Notes under the pieces: generated by a model | Seen by the model: the letters and a program-made list of their open reading frames with translations, nothing else | What the model was told of the DNA's origin: nothing | The model's database searches: none | In this document: piece by piece, positions 43,305 to 56,200 of the stretch | How the letters are laid out: each line of letters begins with the position of its first letter | How positions within the stretch are numbered: position 1 is the stretch's first letter | Program-made: the position numbers and the translations under genes | DNA from: an uncultured Rhodospirillaceae bacterium | Lineage (GTDB): Bacteria; Pseudomonadota; Alphaproteobacteria; Reyranellales; Reyranellaceae | Direction of reading: 5' to 3' | DNA length: 64,000 nt | Assembly: GCA_945952105.1 (NCBI GenBank) | Contig: CAMFGZ010000012.1 | Coordinates: 86,898 to 150,897, forward strand

Positions 43305-43418
43305 AGGACCTTGCGGACCTCGCGCGCCGCACGATTTAGCGATGACGAGCCGGATTGGCAAGCGGCGCTCGCCGTCCGCGAAATCCTCGGTTAGCATCCT
43401 CCAAGAAAAGAGTTGTGA

Positions 43419-44486
43419 ATGGCCGGGGAAACCACACTCAGGGGAGGCTGGCACAGCGGTCGATTTGCGCACACTTTCGCTGCCATTGATCTCGGCACCA
43501 ACAATTGCCGGCTCCTGGTGGCAAAGGCATCGGTCGAGGGTTTTGAGGTGATCGATGCCTATTCTCGCCCCGTCAGGTTGGGCGAGGGGGTGGCGCTGAG
43601 CGGTTCTCTGTGCGGGGAAGCCATCGAACGCACGCTGCAAGCGCTGAGCGTCTGCGCGTCCAAGATCGAACGCAACCGCGTCACCCGCGCCCGTCACATC
43701 GCCACCGAAGCCTGCCGCCGCGCCTGCAATGGCGAAGACTTCCTCGGCACGGTGAAGGCGCGCACCGGCCTCAGCTTCGATCTCATTCCTCCGGCCGAGG
43801 AGGCGAGGCTCGCCTTGGCGAGCTGCGAGAACCTGCTCGATCCTGAGATTCCCTACGGACTGCTGATCGACATTGGCGGCGGTTCGACCGAGGTGAGCTG
43901 GATCCGGGTGATCCCGCGCGACGGACGACAGGGCGGCGTGAGGACCGAGCTGATCGGCATGACCTCGGTGCCGTGGGGCGTCGTGACGCTCACGGAATCC
44001 TGCACCCGCGGCCAGCCGCGCGAACGGCCGCTCAGCCGCAGCTGCTACGACGACATGGTCGAGCGCATCCGCGCAGACCTGCGGCCTTTCTGCACTTTGC
44101 ATAGGATCGCGCCGGCGATCGCGCGCGGCGATGTACAGCTTGTCGGCGCCTCGGGCACCGTGACGACGGTTAGTGCTCATCATCTCGGTCTGAAGCGCTA
44201 TAACCGCACCATGGTCGACGGTTCGCGGATCGGCCGAGAGGAAGTCTTGCGTATCTGTGAAGAGCTTTCCGTTATGTCTGTCGACCAGCTCACCCATCTC
44301 CCCTGCATCGGCGACGACCGGGCCGACCTCGCTTTGGCCGGCGGGGCGATTCTGGAAGCCGTGTGCCGGCAATGGGCGGCGCCGGTCATCCGCGTCGCCG
44401 ACCGCGGCCTGCGGGAAGGGGTTCTGATGGACCTGATGCGCCAGGCCGATCGCGAGGCCGACCAGGCCTGCCGCCGGGGCCACTGA
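43419..44486 (+). CDS. ppx: Ppx/GppA family phosphatase (exopolyphosphatase)
   Basis: A 355-residue protein with the actin-like ASKHA fold: phosphate-1 loop AAIDLGTNNCRLLVAK (21-36), TEACRRACNG, EEARLA, phosphate-2 loop LLIDIGGGSTEVSW, and VGASGTVTTVSAHHLG near the adenosine-site equivalent. Length matches the short, two-domain GppA/Ppx proteins of alphaproteobacteria. It hydrolyses inorganic polyphosphate and/or pppGpp. rlmE follows two bases after its stop, so the two form an operon. Confidence 0.92.
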   Translation: MAGETTLRGGWHSGRFAHTFAAIDLGTNNCRLLVAKASVEGFEVIDAYSRPVRLGEGVALSGSLCGEAIERTLQALSVCASKIERNRVTRARHIATEACRRACNGEDFLGTVKARTGLSFDLIPPAEEARLALASCENLLDPEIPYGLLIDIGGGSTEVSWIRVIPRDGRQGGVRTELIGMTSVPWGVVTLTESCTRGQPRERPLSRSCYDDMVERIRADLRPFCTLHRIAPAIARGDVQLVGASGTVTTVSAHHLGLKRYNRTMVDGSRIGREEVLRICEELSVMSVDQLTHLPCIGDDRADLALAGGAILEAVCRQWAAPVIRVADRGLREGVLMDLMRQADREADQACRRGH

Positions 44487-44488
44487 AG

Positions 44489-45181
44489 ATGGCAAAGGGC
44501 AGCAAGGGCAGCCTTCCGACCGGTCGGCGCGCCACGGTCCGCGTGAAGACGGCGCGCGGTCGCACGGTCTCCTCGCAGCGCTGGCTGCAGCGCCAGCTCA
44601 ACGATCCCTATGTCGAGGAAGCGAAGAAACGCGGCTACCGCTCGCGCGCGGCCTTCAAGCTGCTGCAGATCGACGACCAGTTCAAAATCCTGAAGCCGGG
44701 AGCGCGCATCGTCGATCTCGGCGCGGCGCCGGGCGGTTGGACGCAGGTCTCGGTCGAGCGCGTCAGCTCGGGCAGGAACAAGGGCGTGGTGATCGGCATC
44801 GACCTGACGCCGGTCGAGCCGATCGCGGGCGCCACGGTCCTGGCCAAGGATTTCTACGACGAGGATGCGCCGGCTGTTCTCACGGAGCTGTTGGGCGGGC
44901 CGGCCGACGTTGTGATGAGCGACATGGCGGCGGCAGCGACGGGCGAAACCCAGGTCGACCATATGCGCATCATGGGACTGGCGGAACTCGCCCACGACTT
45001 CGCGCGCGAGATCCTGAAGCCCGGTGGCGCCTTTGTCGCCAAGGTGCTGCGCGGCGGCACCGAGCGGACGCTGCTCGACCGGCTGAAGAAGGATTTCGAG
45101 AAGGTCAGGCATTTCAAGCCGGAGGCCAGCCGGGCCGATTCGGCGGAAATGTATGTCGTGGGCACGGGCTTCCGCCGCTAG
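44489..45181 (+). CDS. rlmE: 23S rRNA (uridine-2552-2'-O)-methyltransferase RlmE (FtsJ)
   Basis: A 230-residue protein from ATG 44489. The FtsJ catalytic tetrad K-D-K-E is visible: YRSRAAFKLLQ (Lys), VVMSDMA (Asp), GGAFVAKVLRGG (Lys) and ADSAEMYVVG (Glu). The SAM site is RIVDLGAAPGGWTQV. It 2'-O-methylates U2552 of 23S rRNA in the 50S subunit. The Lys/Arg-rich N-terminus (KGSKGSLPTGRRATVRVKTA) fits RNA binding. Confidence 0.96.
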   Translation: MAKGSKGSLPTGRRATVRVKTARGRTVSSQRWLQRQLNDPYVEEAKKRGYRSRAAFKLLQIDDQFKILKPGARIVDLGAAPGGWTQVSVERVSSGRNKGVVIGIDLTPVEPIAGATVLAKDFYDEDAPAVLTELLGGPADVVMSDMAAAATGETQVDHMRIMGLAELAHDFAREILKPGGAFVAKVLRGGTERTLLDRLKKDFEKVRHFKPEASRADSAEMYVVGTGFRR

Positions 45182-45214
45182 GCTTCGCCGGCTCGGCCCA
45201 ACCTGAGAAATTCC

Positions 45215-45545
45215 ATGTCGCTTCGCCGAGGAGAGCGTGGCGCGGCTGGCGGGTGCGGACGTTCCGGCGCCGCACGACAACGCGGAGAAGACGCTGGCAG
45301 AGCTTCAGAAGCGCATCCCGGGGGTGCAGGCCTACATCAAGGGCTTCAACGCCGAGCAGGTCGGCGGCAGCGAGGGACGGGAGGTCGTGCTGACCATCGC
45401 CGGCAATCCGCTGAAACTCACCGGGGAACAGTATCTGCTGCATTTCGCCCTGCCGAACTTCTATTTCCACTGCACCACCGCCTACGCAATCTTGCGACAG
45501 TCGGGTGTGGAGATCGGGAAACGCGATTTCCTGGGCGCCCTTTAG
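45215..45545 (+). pseudogene. Broken DUF1993 gene (5' part deleted)
   Basis: From about 45219 the frame reads RFAEESVARLAGADVPAP and continues to LPNFYFHCTTAYAILRQSGV and GKRDFLGAL, the conserved second half of DUF1993 proteins (normally ~165-170 residues). Only ~105 residues remain. The ATG at 45215 gives MSL, the family's usual start, but in a different frame, which is what a frameshifting internal deletion of the 5' ~60 codons would leave. A GTG at 45237 could still start a 102-residue protein; its function would be doubtful. Just downstream of rlmE. Confidence 0.7.
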
Positions 45546-45580
45546 GGTTTCCTGTGCATAACCGCCCCGCGTCTGCGCAC

Positions 45581-48165
<2,585 letters not shown>

Positions 48166-48166
48166 C

Positions 48167-49237
48167 TCAGGGTGCCTTGAGCCCGAGCGCAGCCGCGACC
48201 TGCCGCGCGATCAGCGCATTGCCGGCGGCGTTCATGTGCCACAGCACGTAGAGGTCGCGCGGCCGGGGCGCGGCGGCCATCGCCTCGTAGGTGTCGAGCG
48301 TCGCCAGTCCGTTCCGGCGGCCGCAGGCCAGCAGGCCGGCGGTGAGGCGGCGCTGCTCGGCCGCGAAGCGCGGATCGTCCCACACGACGGGGTCGTACTC
48401 GGCGACCAGCAGGAGCTTCGCGCCGCTGCTCTTCTGCAATTCGGCAAGCCGCGCCGTGAGGAGGCAGGAAATGCGTTCCCCCGTGCCGCGCGGATGGACG
48501 CGGATGTGGTCGCCGTACCAGTCGTGCAGTTGGTCGAGGCGCCGCAGGATGAAGTCGAAGGCGAAGGAATAGCCCAGCGTCCTCTGCCAGAAGCTGAGCG
48601 TCTCGCGGGCCGGCGCGCGCGGCGGCACGGGCACGTTGCGCAGGCGGAGCGCGTCGCCGTCGAGATCGAAGTAGGGCTTGTCGGCGCTCCACAGGCGCCG
48701 CATCTCGGTGCGGCGGATATCGTCCGCAATGAAGGCGACGACGATCGCCTGCGGCTCGTAGAGCGGCGCCAGCGTCTCGGTGCGCAGCACGATCTGGTCG
48801 AAACCATAGCTGCTCACGCCGCCGTTCAGCACGCGGCGGCCGGTCAGCCGCTGCAGGTCGGCCGGCCAGGTCTCGCTGTCGGCCACCTCCTCGCCGAAGG
48901 TGAAGGAATCTCCGACCGCGAGGAGGGGGCGTGCGCCGCCGGCAAGAAGCGGCCCGGTCTGCCGCAATCCGTTCTCCTCGATGGCGATGCCGGCGGCGGT
49001 GTAGCCGTCGCGCGGCACGTATCCCAGCCGGTCGTCGTGGACGGTGCGGCCACTGTCGCGATCGGCCAGCACCCTGCGTGCATCGAGCACGAAGTTTGGC
49101 CACGCGAAGAGCCACGTCCAGGTCGAGGCCCGCACGCCGAGTTCGAGAAGGCCGAGCCCGACGACGACGGAGACGAGGACGAGGACGATGCGACGGAGGA
49201 GCTCGGAGCGGGGACGTTGCGCGTCGGGCGTATTCAT
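48167..49237 (-). CDS. SGNH/GDSL-hydrolase-like membrane-anchored protein (copy 1)
   Basis: A 356-residue protein from ATG 49237 (frame is open further up, without signal-like sequence). N-terminal span IVLVLVSVVVGLGLLELG, block I AVGDSFTFGEE, block II NGGVSSYGFDQ, block III AFIADDIRR, late LLVAEYDPVVW, and WHMNAAGNALIA with the catalytic His. Tandem duplicate with the downstream gene: both share FIADD(L/I)RR, PYF and RNVPVPP. Divergent from rsmB, with 31 bases between starts. Confidence 0.8.
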   Translation of the reverse strand: MNTPDAQRPRSELLRRIVLVLVSVVVGLGLLELGVRASTWTWLFAWPNFVLDARRVLADRDSGRTVHDDRLGYVPRDGYTAAGIAIEENGLRQTGPLLAGGARPLLAVGDSFTFGEEVADSETWPADLQRLTGRRVLNGGVSSYGFDQIVLRTETLAPLYEPQAIVVAFIADDIRRTEMRRLWSADKPYFDLDGDALRLRNVPVPPRAPARETLSFWQRTLGYSFAFDFILRRLDQLHDWYGDHIRVHPRGTGERISCLLTARLAELQKSSGAKLLLVAEYDPVVWDDPRFAAEQRRLTAGLLACGRRNGLATLDTYEAMAAAPRPRDLYVLWHMNAAGNALIARQVAAALGLKAP

Positions 49238-49268
49238 CGTAGCGGCATGCTTTGCAAGGGAGACAGAC

Positions 49269-50816
49269 GTGACACCGGGCGCGCGGGTGGCGGCCACCAT
49301 AGAACTCCTCGACGAAATCGTCAGCCATGGCCTCTCGGGCGAGAGAGGCCGGCCGGCAGATCTCGTCGCCAATGCCTATTTCCGGTCGCGCCGCTTCATC
49401 GGCGGCGGCGACCGCCGCGCCGTGTCCGACCGCGTCTGGAGCATCCTGCGCCGCTACGGCCAGCTTGCCTGGTGGCTGGAGCGCACGCGCCATCCCGACC
49501 GCGGCGCGCGCGCCATCGTGGCCGCCGACCTGATGCTGGTCGAGGGGCTCGACATGGGCCAGCTCGAAAGCCTGTTCGACGGCGGCACCTATCGCCCCTC
49601 GCGGCTCGACGAGGCCGAGTATCGCGCGCTGCGCCAGATGGAAGGCCATTCGCTGCCCCATCCCGACCAGCCCGACTGGGTGCGCCTCAACATCCAGCAA
49701 TGGGTCGCGCCGCATTTCCGCGAAGCCTATGGCGACGGCTGGGGCCGGGAAGTTGCCGCCATCGAGACGCCGCCGCCGGTCGACCTGCGCGTCAACCGGC
49801 TGAAGGCGACCGTCGAGCAGGCGCGCGAGGCGCTGGCCCGCGAAGGCATCGAGACCGACACGATGCGCTATGCCCCCGATGGCTTGCGTCTGCGCCGCCG
49901 GCTGTCGGTGGTGAAGGGGCAGGCCTTCCAGGACGGGCTGGTCGAGATCCAGGACGAGGGCTCGCAGCTCGTGGCCGCCCTGGTCGACGCGCAGCCCGGC
50001 ATGCAGATCGCCGACTATTGCGCCGGCGCCGGCGGCAAGACGCTGGCGATGGCCGCGCGCATGAACAACAAGGGCCGCGTCGTCGCGATGGACGTCTACG
50101 AATCGCGCCTCGACCGTTCGGCGCAGCGCCTGCGCCGCGCCGGCGCGCACAATGTCGAGCGCCGCCCCATAGATGCCGACAATCGCAAGTGGCTGAAGCG
50201 CCAGGCCGGCGCCTTCGACCGCGTGCTGGTCGACGCGCCCTGCACCGGCACGGGCACCTGGCGGCGCAATCCCGACGGCCGCTGGACGCTGAGCCCCGAC
50301 GATCTCGCCGAACTGCTGCCGAAGCAGGCCGCCATCCTCGACGCCGCCGCGAAGCTGGTGAAGCCCGGCGGCGGGCTGATCTATGCCACCTGCTCGGTGC
50401 TGCCGGCCGAGAACGAGAAGCAGATCGCCGCCTTCCTCGAGCGCAACGACGCCTTCGAGGTCGTGCCGGTCGAGGCGCTGTGGCGCGACATCCTCCCCAC
50501 CGAACCGCCGGCCGACGCCGGCAACACGCCCTATCTGCGGCTATCGCCGCTGAAGCACGGCACCGACGGCTTCTTTGCCGCCGCCCTGGTGCGCAAGGAA
50601 GCGGCCCGGGCCGTGGCGGCACCGCGCGAGACTGCCGGGGCGGGCGCGGAAGCGACGGAAGAGGGCGCACCGGCCAAGGCCGACGGGACGATGCCGGACC
50701 CGGCTGCGGAGGCGGGAGCGGCCCCCGAAGCCGTGCCGGACGCGGCCCCGGCGGTCGCTCCGGAGGCTCCCGACGCTCCAGAGACGCCCGAAGTGCCGCG
50801 CGGGCCGTCGGCATGA
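49269..50816 (+). CDS. rsmB: 16S rRNA (cytosine-967-C5)-methyltransferase RsmB-like (NOL1/NOP2/Sun)
   Basis: A 515-residue protein from GTG 49269, with AAGGGAG six bases upstream. N-terminal NusB-like helical domain (ATIELLDEIVSHGLSG...AYFRSRRFIGGGDRR), then VDLRVNRLKAT, SAM site IADYCAGAGGKTLAMAARM, motif IV VLVDAPCTGTGTWRRNPD with its Cys, and motif VI YATCSVLPAENEKQI with the second Cys. The last ~75 residues are an Ala/Pro/Glu-rich tail not needed for the fold. A GNAT gene overlaps its stop. Could be another Sun-family 5-methylcytosine rRNA methylase. Confidence 0.9.
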   Translation: MTPGARVAATIELLDEIVSHGLSGERGRPADLVANAYFRSRRFIGGGDRRAVSDRVWSILRRYGQLAWWLERTRHPDRGARAIVAADLMLVEGLDMGQLESLFDGGTYRPSRLDEAEYRALRQMEGHSLPHPDQPDWVRLNIQQWVAPHFREAYGDGWGREVAAIETPPPVDLRVNRLKATVEQAREALAREGIETDTMRYAPDGLRLRRRLSVVKGQAFQDGLVEIQDEGSQLVAALVDAQPGMQIADYCAGAGGKTLAMAARMNNKGRVVAMDVYESRLDRSAQRLRRAGAHNVERRPIDADNRKWLKRQAGAFDRVLVDAPCTGTGTWRRNPDGRWTLSPDDLAELLPKQAAILDAAAKLVKPGGGLIYATCSVLPAENEKQIAAFLERNDAFEVVPVEALWRDILPTEPPADAGNTPYLRLSPLKHGTDGFFAAALVRKEAARAVAAPRETAGAGAEATEEGAPAKADGTMPDPAAEAGAAPEAVPDAAPAVAPEAPDAPETPEVPRGPSA

Positions 50817-51379
50817 TCCGCATCCGTCGCGCCGCCCGCCAGGACGCCGCGGCGATCGGCCGGGTCCATGTCGAGACCTGGCAGGCGACCTATGCCGGGC
50901 TGCTGCCCGACGCGATGCTGGTCGCCATGTCGGACGTGCGCCAGTCGGCCTGGTGGTCGCAGCTCCTGCAGGATCCCGGCGAGGCGCGCGGCGTCTTCGT
51001 GGCCGACGACAGGGACATGGGCGTCGTGGGCTTCGGCAGCTGCGGCCCGGTGCGCGATCCGCCGGAGGGGCTCGACGGCCGCGAGATCAAGGTCGGCGAG
51101 GTCTACACGCTCTACGTCGAGCCGGATTTCCAGAACCGCGGGCTGGGAAGGCGCCTGCTCGACGCGCTGTTCCGCCAGCTCAAGGCCGACCGCTGCGACA
51201 CCGCCGTCCTGTGGATGCTGGCCCGCAACCCGACGCGGTTCTTCTACGAGGGGCTGGGCGGCGAGCGGGTGGGCGAGCGCACCGACACGATGGGCGGCAC
51301 CGACGTCGACGAGATCGCCTACGCCTGGCGCGACCTCAGCGCCCCGCTGATCCGGCGCAAGCTGGCGGCGGACGACTGA
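50813..51379 (+). CDS. GNAT family N-acetyltransferase
   Basis: A 188-residue protein; ATG 50813 overlaps the rsmB stop (ATGA), so they are translationally coupled. Acetyl-CoA site: VGEVYTLYVEPDFQNRGLGR followed by RLLDALFRQL (motif A, QxxGxG), then VLWMLARNPTRFFYEGLGG (motif B). Opening IRIRRAARQDAAAIGRVHVE is the usual GNAT N-terminus. Substrate unknown; may act on a protein N-terminus or a small amine. Confidence 0.92.
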   Translation: MIRIRRAARQDAAAIGRVHVETWQATYAGLLPDAMLVAMSDVRQSAWWSQLLQDPGEARGVFVADDRDMGVVGFGSCGPVRDPPEGLDGREIKVGEVYTLYVEPDFQNRGLGRRLLDALFRQLKADRCDTAVLWMLARNPTRFFYEGLGGERVGERTDTMGGTDVDEIAYAWRDLSAPLIRRKLAADD

Positions 51380-51390
51380 GCGTTCTTCCA

Positions 51391-51412
51391 CCTCCCCGGT
51401 CATACGGGGGAG
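51391..51412. repeat. Short inverted repeat after the GNAT gene
   Basis: CCTCCCC (51391-51397) pairs with GGGGAGG (51406-51412). No T-run. It may terminate the rsmB-GNAT transcript or be part of the dispersed repeat family that follows. Confidence 0.4.
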
Positions 51413-51474
51413 GCCGGGAGGGGGAAGCGGCGCAGCACTGGCCGATGGTCTTCGGCGCCCAAACCACCCGCACC

Positions 51475-51585
51475 ACCTCATCCTGAGGAGGCCCGAAGGG
51501 CCGTCTCGAAGGATGGGCCACGCACACCGCGCCCGTTGTCCATCCTTCGAGACGCACGCCTGCGGCGCGCTCCTCGGGATGAGGT
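51475..51585. repeat. Dispersed palindromic intergenic repeat, copy 1
   Basis: Begins ACCTCATCCTGAGGAG, includes CGTCTCGAAGGATGGGC, and returns as CCATCCTTCGAGACGC and CTCCTCGGGATGAGGT, so the whole ~110 bases fold into one long hairpin. A near-identical element occurs at 61559-61670. Similar repeats are scattered in intergenic spaces of many alphaproteobacterial genomes. Confidence 0.8.
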
Positions 51586-51650
51586 TATTGCTGTGAATAC
51601 GGTGCGGTCTTTGCGGTTGCCGCACCGGCCGGGCGCGCTTATATCGCCCC

Positions 51651-53201
51651 ATGACCGACCGTTTGCTGATCGTCGATTTCGGTTCCCAGGTTACCCAGCT
51701 GATCGCCCGCCGCGTGCGCGAAGCCGGGGTTTACTGTGAAATCCTGCCCTTCCAGTCCGTCGACGACGCGAAGATCAAGGCGTTCGCCCCCCGAGGGATC
51801 ATCCTCTCCGGCGGCCCCGCCTCGGTGACCGAGGGCCAGTCGCCCTCAGCCCATCCCGCCATCTTCAAGGCCGACGTGCCGGTGCTGGGCATCTGCTACG
51901 GCGAGCAGACCATGGCCAAGGAACTGGGCGGCTCGGTGGAGAGCGGCCATCACCGCGAGTTCGGCCGCGCCGAGGTCGAGATCAAGGCCTCGACCCGCCT
52001 GTTCGAGGGCGTCTGGCAGCCCGGCGACCGCAAGCAGGTCTGGATGAGCCACGGCGACCGCGTGACGAAGCTGCCCGACGGCTTCTCGGTCGTCGCCACC
52101 AGCGAGAACGCGCCCTTCGCCGCCATCGCCGACGAGAGCCGCGGCTATTACGGCGTGCAGTTCCACCCCGAGGTGATGCACACGCCCGACGGCGCCAAGC
52201 TCCTGCGCAACTTCGCGCTGAATATCGCCGGCGCCAAAGGCGACTGGACCATGGCCGCGTTCCGCGAGCGCGCCATCGCCCAGGTCCGCGCCCAGGTCGG
52301 CAAGGGCAAGGTGATCTGCGGCCTCTCGGGCGGTGTCGACTCCAGTGTCGTGGCCGTGCTGCTGCACGAGGCGATCGGCGATCAGCTCCAGTGCGTGTTC
52401 GTCGACCACGGCCTGCTGCGCAAGGACGAGGGCGAGCAGGTCGTCCGCCTGTTCCGCGACCACTACAACATCCCGCTGATCCATGCCGACGCCTCGGAGG
52501 CCTTCCTGAAGGCGCTGGCCGGCGTCACCGACCCGGAGAAGAAGCGCAAGACCATCGGCGCCCTGTTCATCGACGTGTTCGAGGCCGAGGCGAAGAAGAT
52601 CGGCGGCGCCGAGTTCCTGGCCCAGGGCACGCTCTATCCCGACGTGATCGAATCGGTCTCTTTCACCGGCGGACCGTCGGTCACGATCAAGAGCCACCAC
52701 AATGTCGGCGGCCTCCCGGCGCGCATGAACATGAAGCTGGTCGAGCCGCTGCGGGAGCTCTTCAAGGACGAGGTGAGGGCGCTCGGCCGCGAACTGGGCC
52801 TCCCGGCCGACCTGGTCAACCGCCATCCGTTCCCCGGTCCGGGCCTCGCCATCCGCATCCCCGGCGACATCACCAAGGAGAAGCTCGACCTGCTGCGCGA
52901 GGTCGACGCCGTCTATCTCGACGAGATCCGCAAGGCCGGCCTCTACGATGAGATCTGGCAGGCCTTCGCCGTGCTGCTGCCGGTGCGCACCGTCGGCGTG
53001 ATGGGCGACGGCCGTACCTACGACCAGGCCTGCGCGCTGCGCGCCGTCACCTCGACCGACGGCATGACCGCCGACTACTACCCCTTCGACCACGCCTTCC
53101 TCGGCCGCGTCGCCAACCGCATCATCAACGAATGCCGCGGCGTGAACCGGGTGACGTACGACATCACGAGCAAGCCGCCGGGGACGATTGAGTGGGAGTG
53201 A
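51651..53201 (+). CDS. guaA: GMP synthase (glutamine-hydrolysing)
   Basis: A 516-residue protein, ATG 51651. N-terminal class I glutamine amidotransferase: [35 protein letters not shown] (nucleophile Cys) and YGVQFHPEV (His/Glu). Then the ATP pyrophosphatase P-loop [14 protein letters not shown] and the dimerisation domain ([19 protein letters not shown] [14 protein letters not shown]; ending KPPGTIEWE). It aminates XMP to GMP. No good ribosome site is seen. The next gene starts within its last codons. Confidence 0.98.
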   Translation: MTDRLLIVDFGSQVTQLIARRVREAGVYCEILPFQSVDDAKIKAFAPRGIILSGGPASVTEGQSPSAHPAIFKADVPVLGICYGEQTMAKELGGSVESGHHREFGRAEVEIKASTRLFEGVWQPGDRKQVWMSHGDRVTKLPDGFSVVATSENAPFAAIADESRGYYGVQFHPEVMHTPDGAKLLRNFALNIAGAKGDWTMAAFRERAIAQVRAQVGKGKVICGLSGGVDSSVVAVLLHEAIGDQLQCVFVDHGLLRKDEGEQVVRLFRDHYNIPLIHADASEAFLKALAGVTDPEKKRKTIGALFIDVFEAEAKKIGGAEFLAQGTLYPDVIESVSFTGGPSVTIKSHHNVGGLPARMNMKLVEPLRELFKDEVRALGRELGLPADLVNRHPFPGPGLAIRIPGDITKEKLDLLREVDAVYLDEIRKAGLYDEIWQAFAVLLPVRTVGVMGDGRTYDQACALRAVTSTDGMTADYYPFDHAFLGRVANRIINECRGVNRVTYDITSKPPGTIEWE

Positions 53202-56200
53202 GCGATACGCCGGCAGTGGTCTATTTCCCGCGCCGGCTGACCATCAGCGATCCGGCGCTCCTGGATAATCGGTTTGACGAGGCTGGCTTGCTCGCGCTTT
53301 CTGGCAATCGGGTCGTGTTGGGCGAACCCGGTATGGGCAAGAGCGAACTGATTCGTGAACTTGGCCGACGGATTGGCGTCGAACCGGTCACCGCTATCCG
53401 GCTCATCAATGCCAAAAGTCCAGACAAACTTGTTCCAATTGGCAAGCCGCTGCTGATCGACGCTCTCGACGAGGCTATGTCGCGACGAGAAGGCGATGCG
53501 ATTGATGCGATTCTAGCCCAACTTGAGGAAGCCGGTGCGCCGCCGTTCATCCTCTCGTGCCGCTCGCGGGAGTGGCAGGCACGCAGTGTAACCAACCTGC
53601 GTCGCTTGTACGGCGCTGATCCCAGAATCCTGACCTTGGAGGCGTTTGACCGCGCCGAGGCGCGCGCCTTCCTACTGGAGCGATGTCCGAAAGCGGATGC
53701 AGACCATGTGCTCGACCACCTTGCCGTGCATAGTCTCGAGGATCTTTACCGGAATCCGCTAACGCTTGGTTTGATGGGAAGGGTGGCAGCGAGCGACGCG
53801 CAGTTGCCGGCCTCCCGTGCGGCTTTGTTCGAGCGCGTCTGCGCCTTGGTGTGGCCAGAGCATGACCCCGATCGGCAAGATTTTGGGCTGGCGCAACTTA
53901 CCCAAGACGAGGCGCTCGATGCTGCTGGCGCTATGGCGGCTGGGTTGTTGCTCGCTGGTGGTGAAGCGGTCAGTGCGGCGGGCGCCGCGCAGGCGCAACA
54001 AGGTGATCTGCGTCTCGCAGATCTTCAGATTCTGCCGCGTGCGGGCGCTGCGCGCGCCATATTTAGTTCGAAGCTGTTCCACAGCGTCGGGCTGCTCCGC
54101 GCCAAGCTGATCCACCGTGTCGTTGCCGAGTATCTTGGCGCGCGCTGGCTGGCGCGGCAGAGCTCAACGCCAAGAACGCAGCGGCGCGTACTTGCCCAGT
54201 TGCATGGCGGTGGCAAAGTGCCGGCCAGCTTGCGCGGGCTGCATGCGTGGCTTGCGTATCACAGCCCAGCGATGGCGGAGCGAGTTATCGCCAAAGACCC
54301 TTACGGCGTGCTCCGATACGGCGAGACTGGCGCACTCACGCCGCACCTCGCGGATTGCCTATTTGATGCCTTGTGTCTTCTTGCTGAGGATGATCCATAC
54401 TTCCGCGCGGGCGATTGGGACAGCAAGACTGCAGCAGGGCTGATGATCCCAGTGCTCAAGCCAAAAATTGACGCGATCATTGGATCAGCGACGAGCAGCG
54501 GACATCTGCGTTCCTTGTTGATCGAGGGGTTGCGAGGGGCGTCAATCGCTGTCGATCTCGCCGACACGCTTGAAGCAGTCCTGTTCTCCTCGGAACGCTT
54601 CTATAGCGAACGCAGCGACGCTGCAGACGCGTTGTTGCCACATCGGGACCGGCATTGGTGGCAAGCGACGATTGCGATCTTGGTGGGGCAGGGGGGAGAT
54701 GTTGCGCCCCGGCTGGCGTGCCGCCTCATCGAGCAGATTGATGTCGATGTATCGGACGATCTCTTGGTTTCGGCGATGCTCGCGGAAATGGGCATGATAA
54801 GTTGCTCACTTCCTCGCCGCACGGGCCGGCGCACTCATACCATTCATCACTTTGATCGACTGACCGCCGCTATCCCCCCTACGCGCCTGGTCGGGGTGCT
54901 CGACCTGGTAGCAGACTACTTTGAATTGCTGAAAGAGCTGGATCAGGGAGGAAGCGAGGACTTCACTGATCTCGTGACGAATCTCATTGTTCGGGCGATC
55001 GATGAAGGCGCTGTCGGCCCGTCGCTGGCATCGGCAATGTGGCGCTGGCTCGGAGTCATTGAGCCGGCGTATTACTACAACCGTCGTCTGCAGCGAGGAC
55101 TAGCCCAGCGGCTAGCAGCTAATGACGGGCTTCGTCGCGCGACCCAGGCTTACGCGTTGGCGACCGACCAGCGAAGGGAGAGCCTGTGGACGACAGCGCT
55201 CTCTCTGCAACGCCGGCTAGTCGGCTTGTCGGGAAATGTGGGTGATCTTGTCTGTGCACTCGATCGTCTTGCTTTGGGGAACAACAAGGACGCTGCGCTG
55301 CGCCAAGATTGGAAAGATCTTGTGCGTATCGGATGGGGGCCGGATGGGCTCGATCCGGACGTGCACGCCGCGGCGGAAGCATTCCGGCGCGGCGATACTT
55401 TGCTCGCGGATTTTCTGCACAGCCTTCAGAACCCTGAGAAGCCCGCCTGGGAAGTCAAACGGGAGAGGGACGCGGCGCAGCGGGCCCGCAAGCGCAGAGT
55501 AGCCTTCGAGACGACCCGTCGCGAATTGGGAAAAGTCCGTGACGATCTGCGCGTAGGGAAGCTGCAAGCGATCCTGAAATCTTCGCAAGCTTACCTTGGT
55601 CGATTCAACGATCTTTCGAGCGACCTGCCACCAAGTGAGCGTTTGGCAGAGTGGATTGGTCCAGCACTGCGTGACGACGCGCTCGTGGGGTTTGAAGCAG
55701 TGCTGCACCGAAGTGATCTGCCGACTGCCACCGAAATTGCCGAAGGCTTCGCACAGGGAAAGATCTATAACTACAGTTATCCGATCATGGCCGGCCTCAA
55801 TGAACGGATACGGAGCGGTCGCGGCGTTGTCGACCTTTCAAAACCGCTTAAGCTCGCCGCGCTGCTGCTCTGTTATGATGATCATGGCTGGATGATCAAG
55901 GACGAGAAGGAGTCGCTGCGTGAGGCGCTTGAGTCGGAGGTCGTCTCGACTTTGGAGGCCAAGCAAGCATTTGCTCAGCTCTGGATCGAACCTGCGCTTG
56001 CTGCGGGCAATAGGCACATAGCTGGCCTGTACAAGCTTGCTCATGATCCGGAGTGGCAACCCGTTGGCGCCGCGCTCGCGGGCGGATGGCTGGCGAGTTT
56101 TCCTAATGTGCCTGAATCCACCGAGGCGGGTTTGGTTGACTGCCTGACCTATGGTGGTGCGCTCCACACGCTCCGTGATGCCGCTGAGGCACGTGTCGGA

